A stretch of 64,000 bases of DNA. Origin: Acanthornis magna. Taxonomy: Eukaryota; Chordata; Aves; Passeriformes; Acanthizidae. Both the position numbers and the translations under genes were made by a program. The stretch's first letter is position 1; every line of letters begins with the position of its first letter. Below the pieces are notes generated by a model, which made no database searches, had not been told where the DNA came from, and was given only the letters and a program-made list of their open reading frames with translations. The DNA lies in the NCBI GenBank assembly GCA_036785705.1, contig JAWUZG010001156.1:1-64000 (forward strand), given 5' to 3'. This document shows, piece by piece, positions 6,927 to 20,775 of this stretch.

Positions 6927-9900
6927 CCAAGAATCATAGGAAAGCTGTCGGGAAAGAAAGATTTCATGGAAAAGCCGCAGCACGACAAGCTTCCTTGCCA
7001 AGCTTCACTCTACTACTTACACCATGCTTAAAGCACAGCGAGGAAAAGCAACAAACAAAAATCCAGAGTCAATCAATCCAAAATGAAATCAAACCCAAAT
7101 TATCTCTGTCTGTCTGTCCGTGTGCGTGAGGCTGTGTCTCTAAAGAAGAGAAAGGGTCAGGATAAGAAGAACGTGGCTCAAAGGCTCAAGAGCACTTCCC
7201 TTAGGAGCACTTCAACTTGAGCAACATTTCACTTGATAACTCAAATTCAAATCAACAACTTAGGGCAGGAACAGCAGTTCAGGGCATTTCAACTGAACTG
7301 GACTTCAACTACACAACACTTCACTTAGAACTGAGCTGAAACCCAAGACCTCAGCAAAGGATCCACACAGGCCTTACCATAGCACTGCAGGAACTTTGAG
7401 ACCTAACTTAGGGACAAACCTAAAGCACTTCTGAATCCACCAGAGCAGCCCCTCTCCCACATTGCAGAGAGCGCATGCACACCTGCACTCCCACAAGCAC
7501 ACAAAGAGGCTCTAGGAGGCAAAATTCCCCTCCAAGCTACTGAAATACTCCTTTCGCGTGCCTTGCCATCTTCTCAGCGGCCAAAGCCTGAGGCCTCGGG
7601 GAGCGGCAGGATCGGGGGCCCAGGAGCCGTGCTCCTTCGCGGATGCCCCGAGTGCAGCAAACGGGACAGCTGCCGGCTGGCAGAGGCCCCACGCACAGGG
7701 ACTTTGCTGCTCACCGCTGCTGCGGCCCAGCACAGCTGCCAGGGCCTCCTTTGGCACCCCTGCTTACAGGGCCCCAAGGCATGGCCTTTAGTCACAACAA
7801 GCCTTCAGCCTGGCCCCACTTCTCATTGGCAGCTTTCCCTGAACGCGGGACAACACCAATGGGATGCCATCCAGGCAAAAACAAATTTCAAAGTCTGTTC
7901 AACAAGCAAAAAAAGCAGGAGCACCTTAGAACACAGCACTTCCTGGCAGCACACAGCGTTTCTCAGAAGCTCCACAGCACCTCAGCCCCGCTGCCTTCGT
8001 CAAGGCCAAGGCCTCAGCAGCATTTCTCATATCATGCTGCAGCCTGAAAAAAGGGCAGGGGGGGATGCACCAGCACAAGCAGGGAGATCACACCTGCCCA
8101 CAGGCTCCCCATGCTCACATCCCATGGCATCCCGGGGCTCTCTCAGCTTCCAAAGACCTCTGAGGTCACGGGCTCTCACAGTGCCTCCATGGGGACATCC
8201 CACGTGTCTCTAAGTGCTAAGGAGCTCTTTTGCAACTGCCACTCCCTGGCCTTCCAGGGGCACATGCCAGGGCTCTCTCTATCTTCCTAAACAACACACA
8301 CGACCAGGCCAATGCCAGGGCCTGCAGGGTAACATCCCGGCAATCTGCACGCTGCTAAGGAGCCATGCTGTCACAGCAACTCACAGGGCATGGCCTGTGA
8401 CATTCCCTCCGTCTCCCTGCTGCTGCTGGACAGCTCTGATGTCACAGGCACTCAACTCTGGCCCCTGCAGCCATTCCAGGCCTTTCCATGCTGCCAAAGC
8501 GCTCTGATGTCACAGACACGCACTGTGGCTTCATGGCCACATGCCAAGGCTCTCCAGGCTGCAAAAGAGCCCTTTAGCCACAGGCACTTACACAGGTGCC
8601 ATGGGCACATCTTAGTGCTCCCTCTGCTCATAGGAAGCCCGAGGTCACCAGATATCCTGGCGGCTCCGTGGCCACATCCCCAGGCTCTCCAGGCTGCTCA
8701 AGAGCTCTGATCTCACCTGCACTCACATAAGCTCCTCGGGGACATCTGTCGCTGCTGTGCTGGCAGATTCACACAAAGGCTCCCAGAGCAGCCTGGCCAC
8801 TGAGTCACGAGGGCCAGAGAGCAGCCCTTGGCTTTCTCAGCTCCTTCTCAGACACAGGAGCCTTGGCGGCGGCTGCATCCAATCCCAGCCTCACACTTAA
8901 AGCCAGTGCTTTAAGTAACTCTGTCCCGCAGCACTTACAAATGGCCCATCTGATCTATTCCTAGAAAAGCAGCTCTTCCCTAACACAAATGATTCGACAC
9001 AGACAACTCAATCCCAATTACTGACCACTCCATAGAAAAGCTAAACCTACTCCTGGGAGGCTACACAGAGTACAATGGAGTGCACTCTATGAAAACAATA
9101 GGAAAGCAGTCATATCTTACAGCAAGCAAAAAAACCCAATTCCCAAGTAGAGCTCCATGTAACTCACCACACCAACACTCCTGGGCAGCTCTCTCTCCCT
9201 TCACCACCAAGAGTGCCCTTGCTTGCTGTCCACTTCCCCAGCAGGAGCCCTCACACACTCCAAGGAGGACCACGCTAGAAAAACCTCCCCTAGGAAAGGG
9301 GACTGACTGCACATTGACACTCTCAAGGGACTGACTGTCAGGCAGACGCCTGCAACTCCCGGCAGCAGCTCAGCTGCCAAATCTTTGCCTCACTAGCAGC
9401 ACCTTCATGCAGGCTTCCTTGCCAGAAGGACTTTCAGCAGAATTCAAGGCCAAAACAACACACGCTGGCCCTCTGAAAGACACCTGGAGACATTTGCAAA
9501 TAGCACATGCTCCAAGTGCCTGCACCACGTTCCAAGGCAAAGCAGCCGGCCCAAAGCATCCTGCTACAACCTCCCAGGCGGCTCCCGACTGCTACAGAGC
9601 ACTCAGCTCCAAAGCACTCCCAGGCCTTCCAGCCTCACAGCCCACAGGCCTACAGCCTTCTGCAGAGCCCTGAGCTCACCTGCACTCACACACCTACCAT
9701 GGGCACCTGCCACAGCTCTCCGGCCATGAGAGACAGACGTGTGCTCTCAGGCACTCACAGCCATTCCAAGCTGACATCCCAGGGCCCTTTGATCTCATCA
9801 GGCACCGCTGCTATGTCACAGGCACTCCCTGCGCTTCCACGGGGCCGTCCCAGGGCTCTCGAGGCTCCTCAAGAGCACCGAGGGCACACACAACCCCAGC

Positions 9901-10389
9901 GGCTCCATAGGGACATGCCACGACTCTCCCATTTGACAAACCTCTCTGCACGCACATCACGGCCTTCAACAGGCTCTCAGGGCTGACAGCCCACGAGTCT
10001 CACGCTGCTAAGGTGCCGCCAGCTCACAGGCACTCACAGGGCCTCCATGGGGACATCCCTGCACCCTCCATCCTCCTCAAGAGCTGGCAAGTCCCTGACA
10101 CTCACACTTGCCCCCTGGGCACACTCCAGCCGTCTCCAGGCTGCCAAAGAGCCAGGAGGTCACATCTTGGCACAGGAACTCCCTGGGGACGCGCCAGAGC
10201 TATCCAGCTTTCAAAAGAACACTGAGCTCACAGGCTGTCCCAGGACAGCCATAGGCACACGCCAGGAGTCCGCACGCTGCCCAGAAGCCCTGGTGTCACA
10301 GGCACTCACTCCCAGCACCTCGGTGCTGACATCCCAGGTGGCTCCACGCTGCTAAAGAGATGTGATGGCACAGGCACTTTTACATCCCT
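6927..10389 (+). repeat. Macrosatellite copy 3
   Basis: Complete 3,463-bp copy, very close to copy 2 through u1-2000 (t301, g719, c1008, t1440, a1529, t1559, t1802). It differs at u193 and u445, and near its end it returns to the copy 1 state (g3206, c3266). That is a small example of haplotype switching inside one unit. Confidence 0.97.
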
Positions 10390-13300
10390 CCAAGAATCAT
10401 AGGAAAGCTGTCGGGAAAGAAAGATTTCATGGAAAAGCCGCAGCACGACAAGCTTCCTTGCCAAGCTTCACTCTACTACTTACACCATGCTTAAAGCACA
10501 GCGAGGAAAAGCAACAAACAAAAATCCAGAGTCAATCAATCCAAAATGAAATCAAACCCAAATTATCTCTGTCTGTCTGTCCGTGTGCGTGAGGCTGTGT
10601 CTCTAAAGAAGAGAAAGGGTCAGGATAAGAAGAACGTGGCTCAAAGGCTCAAGAGCACTTCCCTTAGGAGCACTTCAACTTGAGCAACATTTCACTTGAT
10701 AACTCAAATTCAAATCAACAACTTAGGGCAGGAACAGCAGTTCAGGGCATTTCAACTGAACTGGACTTCAACTACACAACACTTCACTTAGAACTGAGCT
10801 GAAACCCAAGACCTCAGCAAAGGATCCACACAGGCCTTACCATAGCACTGCAGGAACTTTGAGACCTAACTTAGGGACAAACCTAAAGCACTTCTGAATC
10901 CACCAGAGCAGCCCCTCTCCCACATTGCAGAGAGCGCATGCACACCTGCACTCCCACAAGCACACAAAGAGGCTCTAGGAGGCAAAATTCCCCTCCAAGC
11001 TACTGAAATACTCCTTTCGCGTGCCTTGCCATCTTCTCAGCGGCCAAAGCCTGAGGCCTCGGGGAGCGGCAGGATCGGGGGCCCAGGAGCCGTGCTCCTT
11101 CGCGGATGCCCCGAGTGCAGCAAACGGGACAGCTGCCGGCTGGCAGAGGCCCCACGCACAGGGACTTTGCTGCTCACCGCTGCTGCGGCCCAGCACAGCT
11201 GCCAGGGCCTCCTTTGGCACCCCTGCTTACAGGGCCCCAAGGCATGGCCTTTAGTCACAACAAGCCTTCAGCCTGGCCCCACTTCTCATTGGCAGCTTTC
11301 CCTGAACGCGGGACAACACCAATGGGATGCCATCCAGGCAAAAACAAATTTCAAAGTCTGTTCAACAAGCAAAAAAAGCAGGAGCACCTTAGAACATAGC
11401 ACTTCCTGGCAGCACACAGCGTTTCTCAGAAGCTCCACAGCACCTCAGCCCCGCTGCCTTCGTCAAGGCCAAGGCCTCAGCAGCATTTCTCATATCATGC
11501 TGCAGCCTGAAAAAAGGGCAGGGGGGGATGCACCAGCACAAGCAGGGAAATCACACCTGCCCACAGGCTCCCCATGCTCACATCCCATGGCATCCCGGGG
11601 CTCTCTCAGCTTCCAAAGACCTCTGAGGTCACGGGCTCTCACAGTGCCTCCATGGGGACATCCCACGTGTCTCTAAGTGCTAAGGAGCTCTTTTGCAACT
11701 GCCACTCCCTGGCCTTCCAGGGGCACATGCCAGGGCTCTCTCTATCTTCCTAAACAACACACACGACCAGGCCAATGCCAGGGCCTGCAGGGTAACATCC
11801 CGGCAATCTGCACGCTGCTAAGGAGCCACGCTGTCACAGCAACTCACAGGGCATGGCCTGTGACATTCCCTCCGTCTCCCTGCTGCTGCTGGACAGCTCT
11901 GATGTCACAGGCACTCACCTCTGGCCCCTGCAGCCATTCCAGGCCTTCCCATGCTCCCAAAGTGCTCTGATGTCACAGACACGCACTGTGGCTTCATGGC
12001 CACATGCCAAGGCTCTCCAGGCTGCAAAAGAGCCCTTTAGCCACAGGCACTTACACAGGTGCCATGGGCACATCTTAGTGCTCCCTCTGCTCATAGGAAC
12101 CCCGAGGTCACCAGATATCCTGGCGGCTCCGTGGCCACATCCCCAGGCTCTCCAGGCTGCTCAAGAGCTCTGATCTCACCTGCACTCACATAAGCTCCTC
12201 GGGGACATCTGTCGCTGCTGTGCTGGCAGATTCACACAAAGGCTCCCAGAGCAGCCTGGCCACTGAGTCACGAGGGCCAGAGAGCAGCCCTTGGCTTTCT
12301 CAGCTCCTTCTCAGACACAGGAGCCTTGGCGGCGGCTGCATCCAATCCCAGCCTCACACTTAAAGCCAGTGCTTTAAGTAACTCTGTCCCGCAGCACTTA
12401 CAAATGGCCCATCTGATCTATTCCTAGAAAAGCAGCTCTTCCCTAACACAAATGATTCGACACAGACAACTCAATCCCAATTACTGACCACTCCATAGAA
12501 AAGCTAAACCTACTCCTGGGAGGCTACACAGAGTACAATGGAGTGCACTCTATGAAAACAATAGGAAAGCAGTCATATCTTACAGCAAGCAAAAAAACCC
12601 AATTCCCAAGTAGAGCTCCATGTAACTCACCACACCAACACTCCTGGGCAGCTCTCTCTCCCTTCACCACCAAGAGTGCCCTTGCTTGCTGTCCACTTCC
12701 CCAGCAGGAGCCCTCACACACTCCAAGGAGGACCACGCTAGAAAAACCTCCCCTAGGAAAGGGGACTGACTGCACATTGACACTCTCAAGGGACTGACTG
12801 TCAGGCAGACGCCTGCAACTCCCGGCAGCAGCTCAGCTGCCAAATCTTTGCCTCACTAGCAGCACCTTCATGCAGGCTTCCTTGCCAGAAGGACTTTCAG
12901 CAGAATTCAAGGCCAAAACAACACACGCTGGCCCTCTGAAAGACACCTGGAGACATTTGCAAATAGCACATGCTCCAAGTGCCTGGACCACGTTCCAAGG
13001 CAAAGCAGCCGGCCCAAAGCATCCTGCTACAACCTCCCAGGCGGCTCCCGACTGCTACAGAGCACTCAGCTCCAAAGCACTCCCAGGCCTTCCAGCCTCA
13101 CAGCCCACAGGCCTACAGCCTTCTGCAGAGCCCTGAGCTCACCTGCACTCACACACCTACCATGGGCACCTGCCACAGCTCTCCGGCCATGAGAGACAGA
13201 CGTGTGCTCTCAGGCACTCACAGCCATTCCAAGCTGACATCCCAGGGCCCTTTGATCTCATCAGGCACCGCTGCTATGTCACAGGCACTCCCTGCGCTTC

Positions 13301-13852
13301 CACGGGGCCGTCCCAGGGCTCTCGAGGCTCCTCAAGAGCACCGAGGGCACACACAACCCCAGCGGCTCCATAGGGACATGCCACGACTCTCCCATTTGAC
13401 AAACCTCTCTGCACGCACATCACGGCCTTCAACAGGCTCTCAGGGCTGACAGCCCACGAGTCTCACGCTGCTAAGGTGCCGCCAGCTCACAGGCACTCAC
13501 AGGGCCTCCATGGGGACATCCCTGCACCCTCCATCCTCCTCAAGAGCTGGCAAGTCCCTGACACTCACACTTGCCCCCTGGGCACACTCCAGCCGTCTCC
13601 AGGCTGCCAAAGAGCCAGCAGGTCACATCTTGGCACAGGAACTCCCTGGGGACGCGCCAGAGCTATCCAGCTTTCAAAAGAACACTGAGCTCACAGGCTG
13701 TCCCAGGACAGCCATAGGCACACGCCAGGAGTCCGCACGCTGCCCAGAAGCCCTGGTGTCACAGGCACTCACTCCCAGCACCTCGGTGCTGACATCCCAG
13801 GTGGCTCCACGCTGCTAAAGAGATGTGATGGCACAGGCACTTTTACATCACT
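10390..13852 (+). repeat. Macrosatellite copy 4
   Basis: Complete 3,463-bp copy and the last with t at u1802 and g at u1914. It is the first copy with c at u1529, a at u1160 and c at u1711. Private changes are c at u1567, c at u3230 (ccagcagg instead of ccaggagg) and a at u3461 (window 13850). It has g at u2597, otherwise found only in copies 7, 9 and 10. Confidence 0.97.
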
Positions 13853-16800
13853 CCAAGAATCATAGGAAAGCTGTCGGGAAAGAAAGATTTCATGGAAAAG
13901 CCGCAGCACGACAAGCTTCCTTGCCAAGCTTCACTCTACTACTTACACCATGCTTAAAGCACAGCGAGGAAAAGCAACAAACAAAAATCCAGAGTCAATC
14001 AATCCAAAATGAAATCAAACCCAAATTATCTCTGTCTGTCTGTCCGTGTGCGTGAGGCTGTGTCTCTAAAGAAGAGAAAGGGTCAGGATAAGAAGAACGT
14101 GGCTCAAAGGCTCAAGAGCACTTCCCTTAGGAGCACTTCAACTTGAGCAACACTTCACTTGATAACTCAAATTCAAATCAACAACTTAGGGCAGGAACAG
14201 CAGTTCAGGGCATTTCAACTGAACTGGACTTCAACTACACAACACTTCACTTAGAACTGAGCTGAAACCCAAGACCTCAGCAAAGGATCCACACAGGCCT
14301 TACCATAGCACTGCAGGAACTTTGAGACCTAACTTAGGGACAAACCTAAAGCACTTCTGAATCCACCAGAGCAGCCCCTCTCCCACATTGCAGAGAGCGC
14401 ATGCACACCTGCACTCCCACAAGCACACAAAGAGGCTCTAGGAGGCAAAATTCCCCTCCAAGCTACTGAAATACTCCTTTCGCGTGCCTTGCCATCTTCT
14501 CAGCGGCCAAAGCCTGAGGCCTCGGGGAGCGGCAGGATCGGGGGCCCAGGAGCCGTGCTCCTTCGCGGATGCCCCGAGTGCAGCAAACGGGACAGCTGCC
14601 GGCTGGCAGAGGCCCCACGCACAGGGACTTTGCTGCTCACCGCTGCTGCGGCCCAGCACAGCTGCCAGGGCCTCCTTTGGCACCCCTGCTTACAGGGCCC
14701 CAAGGCATGGCCTTTAGTCACAACAAGCCTTCAGCCTGGCCCCACTTCTCATTGGCAGCTTTCCCTGAACGCGGGACAACACCAATGGATGCCATCCAGG
14801 CAAAAACAAATTTCAAAGTCTGTTCAACAAGCAAAAAAAGCAGGAGCACCTTAGAACACAGCACTTCCTGGCAGCACACAGCGTTTCTCAGAAGCTCCAC
14901 AGCACCTCAGCCCCGCTGCCTTCGTCAAGGCCAAGGCCTCAGCAGCATTTCTCATATCATGCTGCAGCCTGAAAAAAGGGCAGGGGGGATGCACCAGCAC
15001 AAGCAGGGAAATCACACCTGCCCACAGGCTCCCCATGCTCACATCCCATGGCATCCCGGGGCTCTCTCAGCTTCCAAAGACCTCTGAGGTCACGGGCTCT
15101 CACAGTGCCTCCATGGGGACATCCCACGTGTCTCTAAGTGCTAAGGAGCTCTTTTGCAACTGCCACTCCCTGGCCTTCCAGGGGCACATGCCAGGGCTCT
15201 CTCTATCTTCCTAAACAACACACACGACCAGGCCAATGCCAGGGCCTGCAGGGTAACATCCCGGCAATCTGCACGCTGCTAAGGAGCCACGCTGTCACAG
15301 CAACTCACAGGGCATGGCCTGTGACATTCCCTCCGTCTCCCTGCTGCTGCTGGACAGCTCTGATGTCACAGGCACTCACCTCTGGCCCCTGCAGCCATTC
15401 CAGGCCTTTCCATGCTGCCAAAGCGCTCTGATGTCACAGACACGCACTGTGGCTTCATGGCCACATGCCAAGGCTCTCCAGGCTGCAAAAGAGCCCTTTA
15501 GCCACAGGCACTTACACAGGTGCCATGGGCACATCTTAGTGCTCCCTCTGCTCATAGGAACCCCGAGGTCACCAGATATCCTGGCGGCTCCGTGGCCACA
15601 TCCCCAGGCTCTCCAGGCTGCTCAAGAGCTCTGATCTCACCTGCACTCACACCAAGCTCCTCGGGGACATCTGTCGCTGCTGTGCTGGCAGATTCACACA
15701 AAGGCTCCCAGAGCAGCCTGGCCACTGAGTCACGAGGGCCAGAGAGCAGCCCTTGGCTTTCTCAACTCCTTCTCAGACACAGGAGCCTTGGCGGCGGCTG
15801 CATCCAATCCCAGCCTCACACTTAAAGCCAGTGCTTTAAGTAACTCTGTCCCGCAGCACTTACAAATGGCCCATCTGATCTATTCCTAGAAAAGCAGCTC
15901 TTCCCTAACACAAATGATTCGACACAGACAACTCAATCCCAATTACTGACCACTCCATAGAAAAGCTAAACCTACTCCTGGGAGGCTACACAGAGTACAA
16001 TGGAGTGCACTCTATGAAAACAATAGGAAAGCAGTCATATCTTACAGCAAGCAAAAAAACCCAATTCCCAAGTAGAGCTCCATGTAACTCACCACACCAA
16101 CACTCCTGGGCAGCTCTCTCTCCCTTCACCACCAAGAGTGCCCTTGCTTGCTGTCCACTTCCCCAGCAGGAGCCCTCACACACTCCAAGGAGGACCACGC
16201 TAGAAAAACCTCCCCTAGGAAAGGGGACTGACTGCACATTGACACTCTCAAGGGACTGACTGTCAGGCAGATGCCTGCAACTCCCGGCAGCAGCTCAGCT
16301 GCCAAATCTTTGCCTCACTAGCAGCACCTTCATGCAGGCTTCCTTGCCAGAAGGACTTTCAGCAGAATTCAAGGCCAAAACAACACACGCTGGCCCTCTG
16401 AAAGACACCTGGAGACATTTGCAAATAGCACATGCTCCAAGTGCCTGCACCACGTTCCAAGGCAAAGCAGCCGGCCCAAAGCATCCTGCTACAACCTCCC
16501 AGGCGGCTCCCGACTGCTACAGAGCACTCAGCTCCAAAGCACTCCCAGGCCTTCCAGCCTCACAGCCCACAGGCCTACAGCCTTCTGCAGAGCCCTGAGC
16601 TCACCTGCACTCACACACCTACCATGGGCACCTGCCACAGCTCTCCGGCCATGAGAGACAGACGTGTGCTCTCAGGCACTCACAGCCATTCCAAGCTGAC
16701 ATCCCAGGGCCCTTTGATCTCATCAGGCACCGCTGCTATGTCACAGGCACTCCCTGCGCTTCACGGGGCCGTCCCAGGGCTCTCGAGGCTCCTCAAGAGC

Positions 16801-17313
16801 ACCGAGGGCACACACAACCCCAGCGGCTCCATAGGGACATGCCACGACTCTCCCATTTGACAAACCTCTCTGCACGCACATCACGGCCTTCAACAGGCTC
16901 TCAGGGCTGACAGCCCACGAGTCTCACGCTGCTAAGGTGCCGCCAGCTCACAGGCACTCACAGGGCCTCCATGGGGACATCCCTGCACCCTCCATCCTCC
17001 TCAAGAGCTGGCAAGTCCCTGACACTCACACTTGCCCCCTGGGCACACTCCAGCCGTCTCCAGGCTGCCAAAGAGCCAGGAGGTCACATCTTGGCACAGG
17101 AACTCCCAGGGGACGCGCCAGAGCTATCCAGCTTTCAAAAGAACACTGAGCTCACAGGCTGTCCCAGGACAGCCATAGGCACACGCCAGGAGTCCGCACG
17201 CTGCCCAGAAGCCCTGGTGTCACAGGCACTCACTCCCAGCACCTCGGTGCTGACATCCCAGGTGGCTCCACGCTGCTAAAGAGATGTGATGGCACAGGCA
17301 CTTTTACATCCCT
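13853..17313 (+). repeat. Macrosatellite copy 5 (3,461 bp, four single-base indels)
   Basis: Complete copy, two bases short. Compared with its neighbours it lacks one g near 14788 (a ggg run becomes gg), one g from the g-run near 14985 and one c near 16762, and it gains one c near 15653. These frameshift every open frame crossing them. It is transitional between left and right subfamilies: no BamHI site at u715, but a at u1914 and t at u2421 as in copy 6. The homopolymer context leaves sequencing error possible. Confidence 0.96.
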
Positions 17314-20300
17314 CCAAGAATCATAGGAAAGCTGTCGGGAAAGAAAGATTTCATGGAAAAGCCGCAGCACGACAAGCTTCCTTGCCAAGCTTCACTCTAC
17401 TACTTACACCATGCTTAAAGCACAGCGAGGAAAAGCAACAAACAAAAATCCAGAGTCAATCAATCCAAAATGAAATCAAACCCAAATTATCTCTGTCTGT
17501 CTGTCCGTGTGCGTGAGGCTGTGTCTCTAAAGAAGAGAAAGGGTCAGGATAAGAAGAACGTGGCTCAAAGGCTCAAGAGCACTTCCCTTAGGAGCACTTC
17601 AACTTGAGCAACACTTCACTTGATAACTCAAATTCAAATCAACAACTTAGGGCAGGAACAGCAGTTCAGGGCATTTCAACTGAACTGGACTTCAACTACA
17701 CAACACTTCACTTAGAACTGAGCTGAAACCCAAGACCTCAGCAAAGGATCCACACAGGCCTTACCATAGCACTGCAGGAACTTTGAGACCTAACTTAGGG
17801 ACAAACCTAAAGCACTTCTGAATCCACCAGAGCAGCCCCTCTCCCACATTGCAGAGAGCGCATGCACACCTGCACTCCCACAAGCACACAAAGAGGCTCT
17901 AGGAGGCAAAATTCCCCTCCAAGCTACTGAAATACTCCTTTCGCGTGCCTTGCCATCTTCTCAGCGGCCAAAGCCTGAGGCCTCGGGGAGCGGCAGGATC
18001 GGGGGCCCAGGAGCCGTGCTCCTTCGCGGATCCCCCGAGTGCAGCAAACGGGACAGCTGCCGGCTGGCAGAGGCCCCACGCACAGGGACTTTGCTGCTCA
18101 CCGCTGCTGCGGCCCAGCACAGCTGCCAGGGCCTCCTTTGGCACCCCTGCTTACAGGGCCCCAAGGCATGGCCTTTAGTCACAACAAGCCTTCAGCCTGG
18201 CCCCACTTCTCATTGGCAGCTTTCCCTGAACGCGGGACAACACCAATGGGATGCCATCCAGGCAAAAACAAATTTCAAAGTCTGTTCAACAAGCAAAAAA
18301 AGCAGGAGCACCTTAGAACATAGCACTTCCTGGCAGCACACAGCGTTTCTCAGAAGCTCCACAGCACCTCAGCCCCGCTGCCTTCGTCAAGGCCAAGGCC
18401 TCAGCAGCATTTCTCATATCATGCTGCAGCCTGAAAAAAGGGCAGGGGGGGATGCACCAGCACAAGCAGGGAGATCACACCTGCCCACAGGCTCCCATGC
18501 TCACATCCCATGGCATCCCGGGGCTCTCTCAGCTTCCAAAGACCTCTGAGGTCACGGGCTCTCACAGTGCCTCCATGGGGACATCCCACGTGTCTCTAAG
18601 TGCTAAGGAGCTCTTTTGCAACTGCCACTCCCTGGCCTTCCAGGGGCACATGCCAGGGCTCTCTCTATCTTCCTAAACAACACACACGACCAGGCCAATG
18701 CCAGGGCCTGCAGGGTAACATCCCGGCAATCTGCACGCTGCTAAGGAGCCATGCTGTCACAGCAACTCACAGGGCATGGCCTGTGACATTCCCTCCGTCT
18801 CCCTGCTGCTGCTGGACAGCTCTGATGTCACAGGCACTCACCTCTGGCCCCTGCAGCCATTCCAGGCCTTCCCATGCTGCCAAAGCGCTCTGATGTCACA
18901 GACACGCACTGTGGCTTCATGGCCACATGCCAAGGCTCTCCAGGCTGCAAAAGAGCCCTTTAGCCACAGGCACTTACACAGGTGCCATGGGCACATCTTA
19001 GTGCTCCCTCTGCTCATAGGAAGCCCGAGGTCACCAGATATCCTGGCGGCTCCGTGGCCACATCCCCAGGCTCTCCAGGCTGCTCAAGAGCTCTGATCTC
19101 ACCTGCACTCACACAAGCTCCTCGGGGACATCTGTCGCTGCTGTGCTGGCAGATTCACACAAAGGCTCCCAGAGCAGCCTGGCCACTGTGTCACGAGGGC
19201 CAGAGAGCAGCCCTTGGCTTTCTCAACTCCTTCTCAGACACAGGAGCCTTGGCGGCGGCTGCATCCAATCCCAGCCTCACACTTAAAGCCAGTGCTTTAA
19301 GTAACTCTGTCCCGCAGCACTTACAAATGGCCCATCTGATCTATTCCTAGAAAAGCAGCTCTTCCCTAACACAAATGATTCGACACAGACAACTCAATCC
19401 CAATTACTGACCACTCCATAGAAAAGCTAAACCTACTCCTGGGAGGCTACACAGAGTACAATGGAGTGCACTCTATGAAAACAATAGGAAAGCAGTCATA
19501 TCTTACAGCAAGCAAAAAAACCCAATTCCCAAGTAGAGCTCCATGTAACTCACCACACCAACACTCCTGGGCAGCTCTCTCTCCCTTCACCACCAAGAGT
19601 GCCCTTGCTTGCTGTCCACTTCCCCAGCAGGAGCCCTCACACACTCCAAGGAGGACCACGCTAGAAAAACCTCCCCTAGGAAAGGGGACTGACTGCACAT
19701 TGACACTCTCAAGGGACTGACTGTCAGGCAGATGCCTGCAACTCCCGGCAGCAGCTCAGCTGCCAAATCTTTGCCTCACTAGCAGCACCTTCATGCAGGC
19801 TTCCTTGCCAGAAGGACTTTCAGCAGAATTCAAGGCCAAAACAACACACGCTGGCCCTCTGAAAGACACCTGGAGACATTTGCAAATAGCACATGCTCCA
19901 AGTGCCTGCACCACGTTCCAAGGCAAAGCAGCCGGCCCAAAGCATCCTGCTACAACCTCCCAGGCGGCTCCCGACTGCTACAGAGCACTCAGCTCCAAAG
20001 CACTCCCAGGCCTTCCAGCCTCACAGCCCACAGGCCTACAGCCTTCTGCAGAGCCCTGAGCTCACCTGCACTCACACACCTACCATGGGCACCTGCCACA
20101 GCTCTCCGGCCATGAGAGACAGACGTGTGCTCTCAGGCACTCACAGCCATTCCAAGCTGACATCCCAGGGCCCTTTGATCTCATCAGGCACCGCTGCTAT
20201 GTCACAGGCACTCCCTGCGCTTCCACGGGGCCGTCCCAGGGCTCTCGAGGCTCCTCAAGAGCACCGAGGGCACACACAACCCCAGCGGCTCCATAGGGAC

Positions 20301-20775
20301 ATGCCACGACTCTCCCATTTGACAAACCTCTCTGCACGCACATCACGGCCTTCAACAGGCTCTCAGGGCTGACAGCCCACGAGTCTCATGCTGCTAAGGT
20401 GCCGCCAGCTCACAGGCACTCACAGGGCCTCCATGGGGACATCCCTGCACCCTCCATCCTCCTCAAGAGCTGGCAAGTCCCTGACACTCACACTTGCCCC
20501 CTGGGCACACTCCAGCCATCTCCAGGCTGCCAAAGAGCCAGGAGGTCACATCTTGGCACAGGAACTCCCTGGGGACGCGCCAGAGCTATCCAGCTTTCAA
20601 AAGAACACTGAGCTCACAGGCTGTCCCAGGACAGCCATAGGCACACGCCAGGAGTCCGCACGCTGCCCAGAAGCCCTGGTGTCACAGGCACTCACTCCCA
20701 GCACCTCGGTGCTGACATCCCAGGTGGCTCCACGCTGCTAAAGAGATGTGATGGCACAGGCACTTTTACATCCCT
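17314..20775 (+). repeat. Macrosatellite copy 6 (3,462 bp), near-twin of copy 8
   Basis: Complete copy lacking one c of a cccc run near 18494. It shares with copy 8, and no other copy, t at u1877, which destroys the AP-1 heptamer. It also matches copy 8 at u630, 672, 901, 1160, 1440, 2421, 2661, 3077, 3206, 3258 and 3266. The only other difference I found from copy 8 is at u1594. Confidence 0.96.

Noticed and set aside
13600..13640. CTCF site created in copy 4 by ccagcaggtcac
   Set aside because: It matches only the left part of the CTCF core and lacks the following GGC; it is present in one copy only.
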